DNA from: Streptomyces cupreus
GTDB lineage: Bacteria > Actinomycetota > Actinomycetes > Streptomycetales > Streptomycetaceae
Assembly: GCF_014257025.1 (NCBI RefSeq)
Contig: NZ_JACMSF010000006.1
Span: 186,001-250,000 of the forward strand
DNA: 64,000 bases
Direction of reading: 5' to 3'
Part shown: positions 43,128 to 53,121 of the stretch, in pieces
Numbering within the stretch: position 1 is the first letter of the stretch
Layout of the letters: each line of letters opens with the position of its first letter
Notes under the pieces: model-generated
What the model was told of the DNA's origin: nothing
Seen by the model: the letters and a program-made list of their open reading frames with translations, nothing else
The model's database searches: none
Position numbers and translations under genes: made by a program

Positions 43128-45055
43128 TGGCCGGGCCGATGGGGCGGATGATGGCCGGTACAGGGCCTGACCACCGCTCGCTGGACTTCAAGGTGTCGGG
43201 CCGGCGGCTGGTCGCCCAGTTCAAGCCGGAGCGGCTCACCATCTATGTGCTGCTGCTGTGTGTCGTGGTCAGCGTGGGTCTGTCGGTCGTCGGACCGAAG
43301 ATCCTCGGCCGGGCCACCGACCTGGTCTTCGCGGGCATCGTCGGACGGGAGATGGAACCTGGCGCGACGAAGGAACAGGTCCTTGAGGGCATGCGGGACC
43401 GAGGCGACGGCGATGTGGCCGACATGCTCCGCAGCACCGACTTCACGCCCGGCGAGGGCATCGACTTCACGGCCGTCGGGAACGTGCTGCTGCTCGCGCT
43501 CGCCGTGTTCGCCGTCGCCGGGCTGCTGATGGCGGTGGCGACACGGCTGGTGAACCGGGCAGTGAACCGGACCATGTTCCGGATGCGCGAGGACGTGCAG
43601 GTGAAGCTGTCGCGGTTGCCGCTGTCGTACTTCGACAAGCGTCAGCGCGGTGAGGTGCTGTCCCGCGCCACCAACGACATCGACAACATCGGGCAGACCC
43701 TCCAGCAGTCGATGGGCCAGCTCATCAACTCCGTGCTCACCATCATCGGTGTGCTCGCGATGATGTTCTGGGTGTCGTGGATCCTGGCGCTCGTGGCGCT
43801 GGTGACGGTGCCGGTGTCGTTCTTCGTCGCCACCCGGGTGGGCAAGCGGTCGCAGCCGCACTTCGTGCAGCAGTGGCGCTCCACCGGCCGGCTCAACGCG
43901 CACGTCGAGGAGATGTACACCGGGCACGCGCTGGTGAAGGTGTTCGGGCGGCAGGAGGAGTCGGCGAAGCAGTTCGCCGAGCAGAACGAGGCGCTGTACG
44001 AGGCCGGGTTCAAGGCGCAGTTCAACAGCGGGATCATGCAGCCGCTGATGATGTTCGTGTCGAACATCAACTATGTGCTGGTGGCCGTGGTGGGTGGTCT
44101 GCGGGTCGCGTCGGGCTCCCTCTCCATCGGTGACGTACAGGCCTTCATCCAGTACTCGCGGCAGTTCTCGATGCCGCTCACTCAGGTCGCGTCCATGGCG
44201 AACCTGGTGCAGTCCGGGGTCGCCTCCGCCGAGCGGATCTTCGAACTCCTCGACGCGGAGGAGCAGTCGGCGGACCCCGTGCCCGGGGTGCGGCCCGAGG
44301 AACTGCGCGGGCGGGTGGCGCTGGACGGTGTGTCCTTCCGGTACGACGCCGACAAGCCGCTCATCGAGGACCTCTCGCTGACGGTGGAGCCCGGGCAGAC
44401 GGTCGCGATCGTCGGCCCGACCGGCGCCGGGAAGACCACGCTGGTCAACCTCCTCATGCGGTTCTACGAGGTCTCCGGCGGGCGGATCACGCTGGACGGG
44501 GTGGACATCGCGACGATGTCCCGGGACGAACTGCGCGCCGGGATAGGCATGGTGCTCCAGGACACCTGGCTGTTCGGCGGGTCGATCGCGGAGAACATCG
44601 CGTACGGGGCTTCACGCGAGGTCACCCGTGGGGAGATCGAGGAGGCGGCGCGCGCGGCTCACGCGGACCGCTTCGTCCGTACCCTTCCCGACGGCTACGA
44701 CACCGTGATCGACGACGAGGGTTCCGGGGTCAGCGCCGGTGAGAAGCAGCTGATCACCATCGCTCGGGCGTTCCTGTCGGATCCGGTGATCCTGGTGCTG
44801 GACGAGGCGACGTCGTCCGTCGACACCCGGACCGAGGTGCTGATCCAGAAGGCGATGGCGAAACTCGCGCACGGGCGTACGTCGTTCGTCATCGCGCATC
44901 GCCTGTCGACGATCCGGGACGCGGACACGATCCTGGTGATGGAGAACGGCTCGATCGTGGAGCAGGGCGCGCACGGCGAGCTGTTGGCGGCCGACAGGGC
45001 TTATGCGCGGCTGTACAAGGCGCAGTTCGCGGAGGCGGTCGCCGAGGTCGACTAA
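43127..45055 (+). CDS. ABC exporter half-transporter, catalytic partner
   Basis: 642 residues from ATG 43127, whose A is also the last base of the previous stop. An N-terminal extension (MAGPMGRMMAGTGPD) precedes six helices, with a 70-residue loop between helices 1 and 2 (about residues 68-120) that is unusually long. The ATPase has Walker A VGPTGAGKTT, Walker B VILVLDEATSSVD with the catalytic Glu560, and an atypical signature VSAGEKQL, consistent with its role in the degenerate site. The pair should form a heterodimeric multidrug or lipid exporter. Confidence 0.93.
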   Translation: MAGPMGRMMAGTGPDHRSLDFKVSGRRLVAQFKPERLTIYVLLLCVVVSVGLSVVGPKILGRATDLVFAGIVGREMEPGATKEQVLEGMRDRGDGDVADMLRSTDFTPGEGIDFTAVGNVLLLALAVFAVAGLLMAVATRLVNRAVNRTMFRMREDVQVKLSRLPLSYFDKRQRGEVLSRATNDIDNIGQTLQQSMGQLINSVLTIIGVLAMMFWVSWILALVALVTVPVSFFVATRVGKRSQPHFVQQWRSTGRLNAHVEEMYTGHALVKVFGRQEESAKQFAEQNEALYEAGFKAQFNSGIMQPLMMFVSNINYVLVAVVGGLRVASGSLSIGDVQAFIQYSRQFSMPLTQVASMANLVQSGVASAERIFELLDAEEQSADPVPGVRPEELRGRVALDGVSFRYDADKPLIEDLSLTVEPGQTVAIVGPTGAGKTTLVNLLMRFYEVSGGRITLDGVDIATMSRDELRAGIGMVLQDTWLFGGSIAENIAYGASREVTRGEIEEAARAAHADRFVRTLPDGYDTVIDDEGSGVSAGEKQLITIARAFLSDPVILVLDEATSSVDTRTEVLIQKAMAKLAHGRTSFVIAHRLSTIRDADTILVMENGSIVEQGAHGELLAADRAYARLYKAQFAEAVAEVD

Positions 45056-45062
45056 CGCGTGC

Positions 45063-45086
45063 GGGGGCCGCCGTCAGGCGGCCCCC
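45063..45086. terminator. Bidirectional stem-loop between the ABC exporter and hrdA
   Basis: GGGGGCCGCC and GGCGGCCCCC pair perfectly (10 bp) around GTCA. It lies between two convergent gene ends (45055 and 45090) and can serve both. Confidence 0.75.
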
Positions 45087-45089
45087 CTC

Positions 45090-46388
45090 CTAGTCCAGGT
45101 AGCCCCTCAGTTGGTCCGCGAAGGCGTGGTCCCTGAGTTTGTTCAGGGTCTTCGACTCGATCTGGCGGATGCGTTCCCTGGTCACGCCGAAGATGCGGCC
45201 TATCTCCTCCAGCGTGCGGGGGCGGCCGTCGGCCAGGCCGTAGCGGAGCTGGACGACCTTGCGTTCGCGTTCGCCCAGTGTGGACAGGACCGCTTCCAGG
45301 TGTTCCCTGAGCAGGAGGAACGCCGCCGATTCCACCGGGCTCGCCGCGTCGCCGTCCTCTATCAGGTCGCCGAGCGCCACGTCGTCCTCCTCACCCACCG
45401 GGGCGTGCAGGGAGACCGGCTCCTGGGCCAGGCGCAGGACCTCGCTGACGCGCTCCGGGGCGAGGTCCAGGTGGGCGGCCACCTCGTCCGGGGTCGGCTC
45501 GTAGCCGCGTTCCTGGAGCATGCGGCGCTGGACCCGGACGACCCGGTTGATCAGCTCCACCACATGGACCGGGACGCGGATCGTGCGGGCCTGGTCGGCC
45601 AGCGCCCGGGACATGGCCTGGCGGATCCACCAGGTGGCGTACGTGGAGAACTTGTAGCCGCGGGCGTAGTCGAACTTCTCCACGGCGCGGATCAGGCCGA
45701 GGTTTCCCTCCTGGACCAGGTCCAGCATGGTCAGCCCACGGCCCACGTACCGCTTGGCCACGGAGACCACGAGACGCAGGTTCGCCTCGATCAGGCGGCG
45801 TTTGGCCATCCGGCCCATCACCACCAGGCGGTCCAGGTCCAGCGCCAACTGGCTGTCCAGGTCGGGGGTGTTGCCGAGCTTCTCCTCGGCGAACAGGCCG
45901 GCCTCGACACGGCGGGCGAGTTCGACCTCCTCCACTGCCGTGAGCAGGGGGATGCGGCCGATCTCCCGCAGATACTGGCGGAACAGGTCCGAGGACGGCC
46001 CGCCGGTGTCGGCCCGGGGGACGCGCACCGGCTCGGGCGGTTCTTCAAGGACGGCCGGGGTGTCCGGCTCCGCCTCGGGGTGCAGCACGGCACGGTTCTG
46101 TGGGGGCACCGCGACGAGAACGTCGGACTCCGCGTCCGGTTCTGTGTCTGTGCCGCCGACGGTAGTGCTGTCGGTCTGGGTGAGGGTCTGGGTCTGCACG
46201 GGGGCGACCTCCAGGATGATCGCTGCTGAAATGTGCGGCAGCGCGGCTTCGAGGGCGGAGTCGGCGGCCTCGCCGCTGTCCGTCCCGTACGCGATGAGCG
46301 GAACCGCGGGGGTGTGGGACCCGTGGGGGACGGATCGGCCGCGCTCCGAGGACTCAGGCACCGGAACCCAGTGTGGAGTACGACACAT
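45090..46388 (-). CDS. hrdA: RNA polymerase sigma-70 family factor, HrdA-like
   Basis: About 432 residues. Group 1/2 sigma regions are complete: region 1.2 ([19 protein letters not shown]), region 2 with the RNA polymerase core-binding and -10 motifs ([20 protein letters not shown]), region 3 and region 4 with the -35 helix-turn-helix ([19 protein letters not shown]). The acidic N-terminal tail (res. 1-130) is variable, as in other Streptomyces Hrd proteins. Its place beside dnaG is that of hrdA in Streptomyces. The start is uncertain: ATG 46388 was chosen, GTG 46397 is possible. Confidence 0.9.
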   Translation of the reverse strand: MCRTPHWVPVPESSERGRSVPHGSHTPAVPLIAYGTDSGEAADSALEAALPHISAAIILEVAPVQTQTLTQTDSTTVGGTDTEPDAESDVLVAVPPQNRAVLHPEAEPDTPAVLEEPPEPVRVPRADTGGPSSDLFRQYLREIGRIPLLTAVEEVELARRVEAGLFAEEKLGNTPDLDSQLALDLDRLVVMGRMAKRRLIEANLRLVVSVAKRYVGRGLTMLDLVQEGNLGLIRAVEKFDYARGYKFSTYATWWIRQAMSRALADQARTIRVPVHVVELINRVVRVQRRMLQERGYEPTPDEVAAHLDLAPERVSEVLRLAQEPVSLHAPVGEEDDVALGDLIEDGDAASPVESAAFLLLREHLEAVLSTLGERERKVVQLRYGLADGRPRTLEEIGRIFGVTRERIRQIESKTLNKLRDHAFADQLRGYLD

Positions 46389-46465
46389 CGCCGCCACGAG
46401 GGGCGTGCGGTGACTTTTTGCTTCCGGTCCGTGACCGCGCGGTTATCGCTCCGGGCCCCGCAGGC

Positions 46466-48367
46466 CTACAGAGCTGCGGCTCCGTGCTCCCGCAGGGCCT
46501 GGTCGTACTGCTGGAGTACCCACAGTTCGTTCTGCACCGCGGCCAGTTGGGCCGGATCCCCGCCCGCGGACAGTCGGGTCATCTGGGACTGGATGTCACG
46601 AATGCGACGCTCGACGGCTCGACGGCGAACCGTGACGAGCTGTTCGCCCGCGTAGTTCTCGTCGACCGTGCGCCGCATGATTGCCTCGACGGCGAGCTCG
46701 GTGACCATCGCACGCACCGAGTCGTCCGGCGCCGCGTCCCGCACCCGGACCAGATAGTCCTGCGCGTCCTGTACGCCGTACTCGGCGCCGCCCGCCTCCA
46801 TGACCGCCTGGCGTACAGCCGCGTAGGGCGCCGCGGTGAACTCGTCGACGCCGTACGCGTCGAAGGCCGGGGAGACCAGCTCCGGGCGCTGGAGGGCGAG
46901 CTTGAGCAGCTCGCGCTCGGTGGCGTAGACGGGGTTGCGGAGGTTGAGCGCCGGGCCCCCGGCCATGGGCCGTGGGGCGGCGTCGTACGGCTGCTGCGGG
47001 CCGCGTGCCGGGGCCGGTCCCTTGCCGCCGCGGTCGCGGGCCCAACGGGCCAGCTGCGCCACCCGCTTGACCACGAACTGGGTGTCGAGGATGCCGAGCA
47101 TGCCGGCGAGCTGGACGGCGACCTCGTGCTGGGCGCCGCTGTTCTTGATACGGGCCACGATCGGCGCCGCCTCGTCCAGCGCGGCCGCACGCCCGCCCGG
47201 GGTGTCCAGGTCGTAGCGGACGACGATCTGGCGCAGCGCGAACTCGAAGAGCGGGGTGCGGGGTTCGACCAGGTCGGCGACCGCCTCGTCGCCCTTGGCG
47301 AGACGCAGCTCGCAGGGGTCCATGCCGTCGGGTGCGATGGCGATGTAGGTCTCGGCGGCGAACTTCTGATCGTCCTCGAAGGCGCGCAGGGCTGCCTTCT
47401 GGCCGGCCGCGTCACCGTCGAAGGTGAAGATCACCCGGGCCGAGCCGTTGTCCATCAGCAGCCGGCGCAGGATCTTGATGTGGTCGCCGCCGAAGGCGGT
47501 GCCGCAGGTCGCGATGGCGGTCGTCACCCCGGCGAGATGGCAGGCCATGACGTCGGTGTAGCCCTCGACGACGACCGCGCGGGACACCTTGGCGATGTCC
47601 TTCTTGGCGAGGTCGATGCCGTAGAGGACCTGGGACTTCTTGTAGATCGCCGTGTCGGGGGTGTTGAGGTATTTGGGCCCGTTGTCGGCCTCGTACAGCT
47701 TGCGCGCGCCGAAGCCGACGACGTCGCCGCCGATGTCCCGGATCGGCCACATGAGCCGTCCGCGAAAACGGTCGATGGGGCCGCGGCGGCCCTCCTGCGA
47801 CAGCCCGGAGAGGATCAGTTCCTTGTCGGTGAAGCCCTTGCCGCGCAGAAAACGGGTGAGGTGGTCCCAGCCTTGCGGGCTGTAGCCGACGCCGAAGTGG
47901 ACCGCGGCGGCCTGGTCGAAGCCACGCCCCGCGAGGAACACCCGGCCGGTCTCGGCCTCGGGGCTGACGGCGAGCTGCTCGGCGTACCACTCGGCGGCGA
48001 TCTTGTGGGCCTCGACCAGTCGGATCCGCTCGCCGCGCTGGTGGGCGGGGTTGTAGCCGCCCTCCTCGTAGCGCAGGGTGATGCCGGCCTGGGCGGCGAG
48101 GCGCTCGACCGCCTCGGAGAAGGAGAGGTGGTCGACCTTCATCACGAACGTGATGGTGTCGCCGCCCTCCTGGCAGCCGAAGCAGTGGAAGAGCCCCTTG
48201 CTCGGGCTGACCTGGAAGGAGGGCGACTTCTCGTCATGGAAGGGGCACAGCCCCTTGAGGTTGCCGCCGCCCGCGCCTCGCAGCTGGAGGTACTCGGACA
48301 CCACGGCGTCGATCGGGACCGCGTCCCGTACCGCCTTCACGTCCTCGTCGTTGATCCGTCCTGCCAC
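46466..48367 (-). CDS. dnaG: DNA primase
   Basis: 633 residues from GTG 48367. The N-terminal zinc-binding domain has CPFH...FHCFGC (CHC2), the central TOPRIM domain shows VVVEGYTDVMACHLAG and the acidic VIFTFDGDAAGQKAALRAF, and the C-terminal region binds the helicase. It synthesises RNA primers at the replication fork. The gene is 77 bp upstream of hrdA on the same strand, as in other Streptomyces; transcription of both together is possible. Confidence 0.96.
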   Translation of the reverse strand: MAGRINDEDVKAVRDAVPIDAVVSEYLQLRGAGGGNLKGLCPFHDEKSPSFQVSPSKGLFHCFGCQEGGDTITFVMKVDHLSFSEAVERLAAQAGITLRYEEGGYNPAHQRGERIRLVEAHKIAAEWYAEQLAVSPEAETGRVFLAGRGFDQAAAVHFGVGYSPQGWDHLTRFLRGKGFTDKELILSGLSQEGRRGPIDRFRGRLMWPIRDIGGDVVGFGARKLYEADNGPKYLNTPDTAIYKKSQVLYGIDLAKKDIAKVSRAVVVEGYTDVMACHLAGVTTAIATCGTAFGGDHIKILRRLLMDNGSARVIFTFDGDAAGQKAALRAFEDDQKFAAETYIAIAPDGMDPCELRLAKGDEAVADLVEPRTPLFEFALRQIVVRYDLDTPGGRAAALDEAAPIVARIKNSGAQHEVAVQLAGMLGILDTQFVVKRVAQLARWARDRGGKGPAPARGPQQPYDAAPRPMAGGPALNLRNPVYATERELLKLALQRPELVSPAFDAYGVDEFTAAPYAAVRQAVMEAGGAEYGVQDAQDYLVRVRDAAPDDSVRAMVTELAVEAIMRRTVDENYAGEQLVTVRRRAVERRIRDIQSQMTRLSAGGDPAQLAAVQNELWVLQQYDQALREHGAAAL

Positions 48368-48405
48368 GCGGTGATTCTACGGTGGCGCGGTGACAGTCCC
48401 GACAG

Positions 48406-49671
48406 CTAAGGGACGAGGTCTTCCAGCGCTACGTGTGGGTCGGCCAGCGCCTCCTCGTTCACCTGTGCCCTCGACCGGATCAGCCGCTGGATCGGGTCTG
48501 TGACGTCCCACACATTCACGTTCATCCCGGCCAGCACCCTGCCCTCCTTCATCCAGAAGGCGATGAACTCCCGCTTCCCCGCGTCCCCTCGGATCACCAC
48601 TTCGTCGTAGGAGCCGGGGGGCGCCCAGCCGGAGTACTCCATCCCCAAGTCGTACTGGTCGGAGAAGAAGTAGGGCACGCGGTCGTAGACGACGTCCCGG
48701 CCGAACATCGCGCGGGCCGCGACCGGGCCGCCGTTCAGGGCGTTGGCCCAGTGCTCGACGCGCAGGCTGGTGCCGAAGAGGGCGTGCGGGAAGGACGCGA
48801 CATCGCCGGCGGCGTAGATGTCGGGGTCGGAGGTGCGCAGCCGCTCGTCGACGACGACTCCGCCGCCGTGGGCACGTTCGGCGATCTCAAGACCCGCCGC
48901 CTCCGCGAGAGCGGTCCGCGGCGCCGCCCCGATCGCGGCCAGCACATCGTGCGCCGGATGCTCCTCGCCGTCGTCCGTGCGCGCGGCCAGCACCACCCCG
49001 TCCTGCCCGGTGATCTCGGTGAGCCGCGCCCCGAAGTGGAAGCGCACCCCGTGCTCGCGGTGCAGCTCGGCGAAGAGCTGGCCGAGCTCCGGGCCGAGGA
49101 CGCCGTGCAGCGGGGTCGGCTCCGGCTCGACGACGGTGACCTCGGCGCCGTACTCCCGGGCCGCCGCCGCGACCTCCAGGCCGATCCAGCCGGCCCCGGC
49201 GATCACGATGTGGCCGTTGTCCCGGCCGAGCGCGGTCAGCACGCCCTTGAGCCGCTCGGCGTGCGCGAGCCGGCGCAGATGGTGGACGCCGGCCAGGTCG
49301 GTGCCCGGGATGTCCAGCCGACGGGGCTCGGCGCCGGTCGTGAGCAGCAGCTTGTCGTAGTGGACGACCGTGCCGTCCTCGCCGAAGCGGACCGTCTTCG
49401 CCGTACGGTCGATCGCGTCGACGGTCTGGCCGAGATGCAGCTCGATGTCGTTCTGCGCGTACCAGGCGGGCTCGTGCACGAAGACGCTGTCGCGGTCCTC
49501 CTTGCCGAGGAGAAAGCCCTTGGACAGCGGCGGACGCTCGTAGGGGTGGTCGCGCTCGTCGCTGATCAGTATCACGCGGCCCGTGAAGCCCTCTGCCCGC
49601 AGGGTCTCGGCCGCCTTCGCGCCGGCGAGTCCTCCTCCGACGATGACGAATGTCTGATCCGCGTCGACCAC
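48406..49671 (-). CDS. FAD-dependent NAD(P)H:ferredoxin/rubredoxin reductase-like
   Basis: 421 residues from GTG 49671 with GAGGAGG upstream. It has the FAD motif FVIVGGGLAGAKAAETLRAE, a second dinucleotide motif VIAGAGWIGLEVAAAAREYG for NAD(P)H, the FAD C-terminal motif DIYAAGDVASFPH and the reductase C-terminal domain. It transfers electrons from NAD(P)H to a small iron-sulfur protein, perhaps for a cytochrome P450 or dioxygenase. No ferredoxin gene is adjacent. Confidence 0.88.
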   Translation of the reverse strand: MVDADQTFVIVGGGLAGAKAAETLRAEGFTGRVILISDERDHPYERPPLSKGFLLGKEDRDSVFVHEPAWYAQNDIELHLGQTVDAIDRTAKTVRFGEDGTVVHYDKLLLTTGAEPRRLDIPGTDLAGVHHLRRLAHAERLKGVLTALGRDNGHIVIAGAGWIGLEVAAAAREYGAEVTVVEPEPTPLHGVLGPELGQLFAELHREHGVRFHFGARLTEITGQDGVVLAARTDDGEEHPAHDVLAAIGAAPRTALAEAAGLEIAERAHGGGVVVDERLRTSDPDIYAAGDVASFPHALFGTSLRVEHWANALNGGPVAARAMFGRDVVYDRVPYFFSDQYDLGMEYSGWAPPGSYDEVVIRGDAGKREFIAFWMKEGRVLAGMNVNVWDVTDPIQRLIRSRAQVNEEALADPHVALEDLVP

Positions 49672-49806
49672 TTGATGCCTCCTCGTAAGGGTGCCGCCAC
49701 ATGGGAGCGTCCCGCACGGAGCGTGATGGGGGAAGAGGGAGTGGCCCGATCAGGCCACGCAGGGTCACATTCGGGCGCGTTTCACTTCACTCCTGGCCCC
49801 TGACTC

Positions 49807-51096
49807 TCACGAGTGCCCCGTAAGACGTACGTGAAGCGAACGGGCCGAGGCGTCGGTGAGGGACGCGATCTGGTCCACGATCACCCGCTTGCGTGCCCGG
49901 TCGTCGGGCGCCCCGTCGTACAGCGCCCGGAACTGAGGGTCGAGCCCCTCCGGCGCCCGCGCGGTCAGCGCCTCCGCCAGTTCGGCGACCACGATCCGCT
50001 GATCGGCCCGCAGCCGCTCCTGCTCGGCCCGCTGCATGACGTACCGGTCGGCGACGGCCTTCAGCACCGCGCACTCCAGCCGTGTCTCGTGCGGTACGAC
50101 GAGTTCGGCGCCGTATCTGGTCAGCCGCCCGGAGCCGTACGCGGCGCGGGTGGCACCCTCCGCGGCGAGACAGAAGCGGCCGATGAGCTGGCTGGTGGCG
50201 TCCTTCAGTCGGGCCTGGGCGACGGCGGTGCCGTCGTAGCCGTGCGGCCACCACTCCTGGTCCTGCAGTCGGTCCAGGGCTTCCGCGAGTTCGGCCGGGT
50301 CCGTGTCCTCGGGGACGTACCGTCCGATGGCCACCGCGAAGACCGCCCGACGCTCCGGTTCGGCGTGCAGGCAGTTGGGGTCGATGTGGCCCGCGTGCAG
50401 GCCATCCTCGACGTCGTGCACGGAGTACGCGACGTCGTCGGACCAGTCCATCACCTGCGCCTCGAAGGTGGCGCGGGTGCCGGGGGCGCCCTCGCGGACC
50501 CAGTCGAAGACCGGCCGGTCGTCCTCGTAGACGCCGAACTTCTGGGACTTGGGGTCGGAGGGGTGGGCGCCTCGGGGCCAGGGGTACTTGGTGGCGGCGT
50601 CGAGGGTGGCGCGGGTGAGGTTGAGTCCGACGGAGCGAGTGCCTCCGGCGGTGAACCGTTTGGGCTCGATGCGGGTGAGGAGTCGCAGGGACTGGGCGTT
50701 GCCCTCGAAGCCTCCGCAGTCTTCGGCGAACTCGTTGAGGGCCTGTTCGCCGTTGTGGCCGAACGGGGGGTGGCCGAGGTCGTGGGAGAGGCAGGCGGCT
50801 TCCACGAGGTCGGGGTCGCAGCCCAGGGCTGCGCCCAGTTCTCGGCCTACTTGGGCGCATTCCAGGGAGTGGGTGAGCCTTGTGCGGGGGCTCGCGTCCC
50901 ATGCGGATGCGCTGCGCTCGCCCGGGGTGACGACCTGGGTTTTCCCGGCGAGCCTTCTGAGGGCCGCGGAGTGGAGTACTCGGGCTCGGTCTCGTTGGAA
51001 GGCGGTTCTGCCTGGGCGCTTGTCGGGTTCCCTGACCCAGCGAGCGACTGACGTCGGGTCGTAGCCCGGGGGTGGGATGTGGTTCTCGTCCGCCAT
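49807..51096 (-). CDS. dgt: Deoxyguanosinetriphosphate triphosphohydrolase family protein
   Basis: 429 residues from ATG 51096 ([13 protein letters not shown]). HD-domain metal ligands are visible in [15 protein letters not shown] and [16 protein letters not shown], followed by the later Asp in [18 protein letters not shown]. It cleaves dNTPs to nucleoside and triphosphate and helps balance nucleotide pools. The gene lies two genes from dnaG, as in many Streptomyces. The frame is open well upstream of 51096 but that part lacks domain features. Confidence 0.92.
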   Translation of the reverse strand: MADENHIPPPGYDPTSVARWVREPDKRPGRTAFQRDRARVLHSAALRRLAGKTQVVTPGERSASAWDASPRTRLTHSLECAQVGRELGAALGCDPDLVEAACLSHDLGHPPFGHNGEQALNEFAEDCGGFEGNAQSLRLLTRIEPKRFTAGGTRSVGLNLTRATLDAATKYPWPRGAHPSDPKSQKFGVYEDDRPVFDWVREGAPGTRATFEAQVMDWSDDVAYSVHDVEDGLHAGHIDPNCLHAEPERRAVFAVAIGRYVPEDTDPAELAEALDRLQDQEWWPHGYDGTAVAQARLKDATSQLIGRFCLAAEGATRAAYGSGRLTRYGAELVVPHETRLECAVLKAVADRYVMQRAEQERLRADQRIVVAELAEALTARAPEGLDPQFRALYDGAPDDRARKRVIVDQIASLTDASARSLHVRLTGHS

Positions 51097-51149
51097 GTCT
51101 CCGACAGTAAGCGGATGAGCGTCTGCCGGGTTCTGTTTTGGACGCGCCC

Positions 51150-51983
51150 CTAGGCGGCCGCAGTCACCCGCGCTGCCAGTGACTGGTCGTAGCGGTGCAG
51201 CAGCAGGCGGGCCATCGCGGGGTGGGTGCCAAGGGGAGCCGAGGCGATCCAGGGGGCCATTGCCGCGCACTCCGTCGCGAAGCGGCCCGGCGCCGTGAAG
51301 TACGAGGCGATGGCTGTGCGGTGGTGGCCTCGTGCCGTCAGGTGGGTGATGGCCGCACCGACCGTGGGCGTCGCCGTCGTCGCGTAGGCCGGGAGGACCG
51401 GGGCGCCCAGGCGCTCCGACAGCAGAGCCGCCGTCCTCGTCGCGTCCGCCTTCGACTCCGGGTCCCGGGAACCCGCCGCCGCCAGGACGACCGCGGTTCC
51501 GGGCCCGTTCTCCCAGCCCGCCTCCATCAGGCGGTCGTACAGGGCCTCCACCAGCAGCGGGTGGGGGCCCAGCGCCTTCGCCACCCTCGCTCGTACATGG
51601 GACTCCGCGGCCATCTCGGGGATGTCCCGTTTCACGTGGTAGCCGCGGCTGAGGAGGAGGGGGACCAGGATCGCCTCGTCCGTGTCGAGGGCGGCGAGGG
51701 TGTCCGGGAGCAGGGGGGCGTTCAGCTCGATGTGACCCAGGTGGACGGGGAGGCCGGGGCGGAGTTCGCGGACTCGGTCCAGGAGGGTGTGGACGGTGCT
51801 CAGGGCTCGCGGGTCACGGCTGCCGTGGGCCACCACCACCAGCGCGGGCGGGGTGGGGCGGCGCCGGCCGTCGAGCGAGACGAGGCTGAGCTGGCTGGCG
51901 AGCTGGCTGCTGATCCGGTTCATGAGATGCGCCGTACTGTCGAGGGACGTGGACTCGTCGTGAAGTGGTTTCGACGCCGTCAT
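51150..51983 (-). CDS. Sirohydrochlorin chelatase, CbiX/SirB type
   Basis: 277 residues. Two similar halves: [17 protein letters not shown] (active-site His) and [16 protein letters not shown] (His replaced by Ala), as in long CbiX proteins. It inserts Fe2+ or Co2+ into sirohydrochlorin for sirohaem or cobalamin. Given nasA-type nitrate reductase (53122) and a NirB-like gene (63012) nearby, sirohaem synthesis for nitrite reductase is the attractive role. Start ATG 51983; an inner ATG at 51923 is a possible alternative. Confidence 0.88.
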   Translation of the reverse strand: MTASKPLHDESTSLDSTAHLMNRISSQLASQLSLVSLDGRRRPTPPALVVVAHGSRDPRALSTVHTLLDRVRELRPGLPVHLGHIELNAPLLPDTLAALDTDEAILVPLLLSRGYHVKRDIPEMAAESHVRARVAKALGPHPLLVEALYDRLMEAGWENGPGTAVVLAAAGSRDPESKADATRTAALLSERLGAPVLPAYATTATPTVGAAITHLTARGHHRTAIASYFTAPGRFATECAAMAPWIASAPLGTHPAMARLLLHRYDQSLAARVTAAA

Positions 51984-52156
51984 GAACCGATAGTGGTGGC
52001 CGGAGGTTGCCGCGCCGTTGCACGGGGGTCACGGGTCTTTTCCGGGGGTTCACCGTCCGGCACCCGGGCTGTGTGAGGCGGCGTGACCTGGGGTTTCGAC
52101 GGCCGGGGTGAACTTGGTCACGCAACCGGGGCCGGTCAGGTGACGTCCTACGGTGC

Positions 52157-52825
52157 ATGAAGATCCGCCTGCCCCGCACCCGTACCGGACAGCGGCGGCT
52201 GGTGCAGGCGCTGATGGCGGCGTGTGTGCTGGCGCTGCTTCCCATGACCTGGATGTACGTCTCCACGGGCGACCGGCTGCGCACCGTCGCCGACGCGCCC
52301 CGCACCGATGTGGCCGTCGTCTTCGGCGCGGGCCTGTGGCAGGGGGAGCCCTCGCCGTATCTCGCCCATCGCCTGGACGCGGCGGCCGAGCTGTACCGCG
52401 CCGGGCGAGTGAAGGTCGTCCTGGTCACCGGTGACAACAGCCGCGAGGACTACGACGAGCCGGACGCCATGCGCACCTATCTGACCAGGCACGGGGTGCC
52501 CGGCTCGCGGATCGTCAGTGACTACGCGGGCTTCGACACCTGGGACTCCTGCGTGCGCGCGAAGAAGATCTTCGGCGTGGACGAGGCGGTACTGATCAGC
52601 CAGGGGTTCCACATCCGGCGGGCGGTCGCTCTGTGCGAGGCGGCGGGGGTGGAGTCGTACGGAGTCGGGGTGGACGCCGTGCATGACGCCACCTGGTACT
52701 ACGGGGGCACCCGAGAGATCTTCGCGGCGGGCAAGGCCGCGCTGGACGCCGTCTTCCGGCCGGACCCCCGGTTCCTCGGTCCGGAGGAACCGGGGGTGCG
52801 GGAGGCGATGGCTAGCGGCCGGTGA
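52157..52825 (+). CDS. SanA/YdcF (ElyC/DUF218) family membrane protein
   Basis: 222 residues from ATG 52157. One N-terminal membrane helix (about 14-35) is followed by a DUF218 domain: [40 protein letters not shown] and [20 protein letters not shown]. Members act at the cell envelope (vancomycin resistance at high temperature in E. coli SanA); the reaction is not known. It ends in a short overlap with the relic of an enoyl-CoA hydratase gene on the other strand. Confidence 0.85.
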   Translation: MKIRLPRTRTGQRRLVQALMAACVLALLPMTWMYVSTGDRLRTVADAPRTDVAVVFGAGLWQGEPSPYLAHRLDAAAELYRAGRVKVVLVTGDNSREDYDEPDAMRTYLTRHGVPGSRIVSDYAGFDTWDSCVRAKKIFGVDEAVLISQGFHIRRAVALCEAAGVESYGVGVDAVHDATWYYGGTREIFAAGKAALDAVFRPDPRFLGPEEPGVREAMASGR

Positions 52826-52923
52826 AGCGCGGGGGGCGTTTCTCCAGGAAGGCGGTCATGCCCTCGCGCTGGTCCGCGGTGGTGAACAGGGCGTGGAACA
52901 CCCGCCGTTCGAAGCGCACCCCG
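52812..52923 (-). pseudogene. C-terminal stump of an enoyl-CoA hydratase gene
   Basis: Minus-strand [20 protein letters not shown], then [16 protein letters not shown] and a TAG. This is the typical end of actinobacterial enoyl-CoA hydratases. Upstream of it no further homology and no start codon are seen, so only about 35 codons remain. The stop overlaps the end of the SanA-like gene. Confidence 0.7.
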
Positions 52924-52947
52924 AACGGCCAACTACGGAACGAAATG

Positions 52948-52961
52948 CGTCACATGTGACG
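52948..52961. promoter_or_regulatory. 14-bp palindrome upstream of the nitrate reductase gene
   Basis: CGTCACATGTGACG is perfectly self-complementary. It lies 160 bp upstream of the nasA-like start. GTAAC and GTCAC elements at 53071, 53084 and 53094 recall GlnR half-sites, but their spacing (13 and 10) is not the usual 11. Confidence 0.4.
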
Positions 52962-53121
52962 TCTCTCACAACAGAGGCAACTTTCGCCCCGTGCGGCGGC
53001 GACACAGGGGTGGGCAGGTGTGTGCCTCACCGCGGGCGGGCGGTGGCGGGGAGGTCGCGGTACCTCCGGCGTAACAATCCGCCGTCACGGCACGTAACAC
53101 GGACGAAGCACGCTGGATGGC

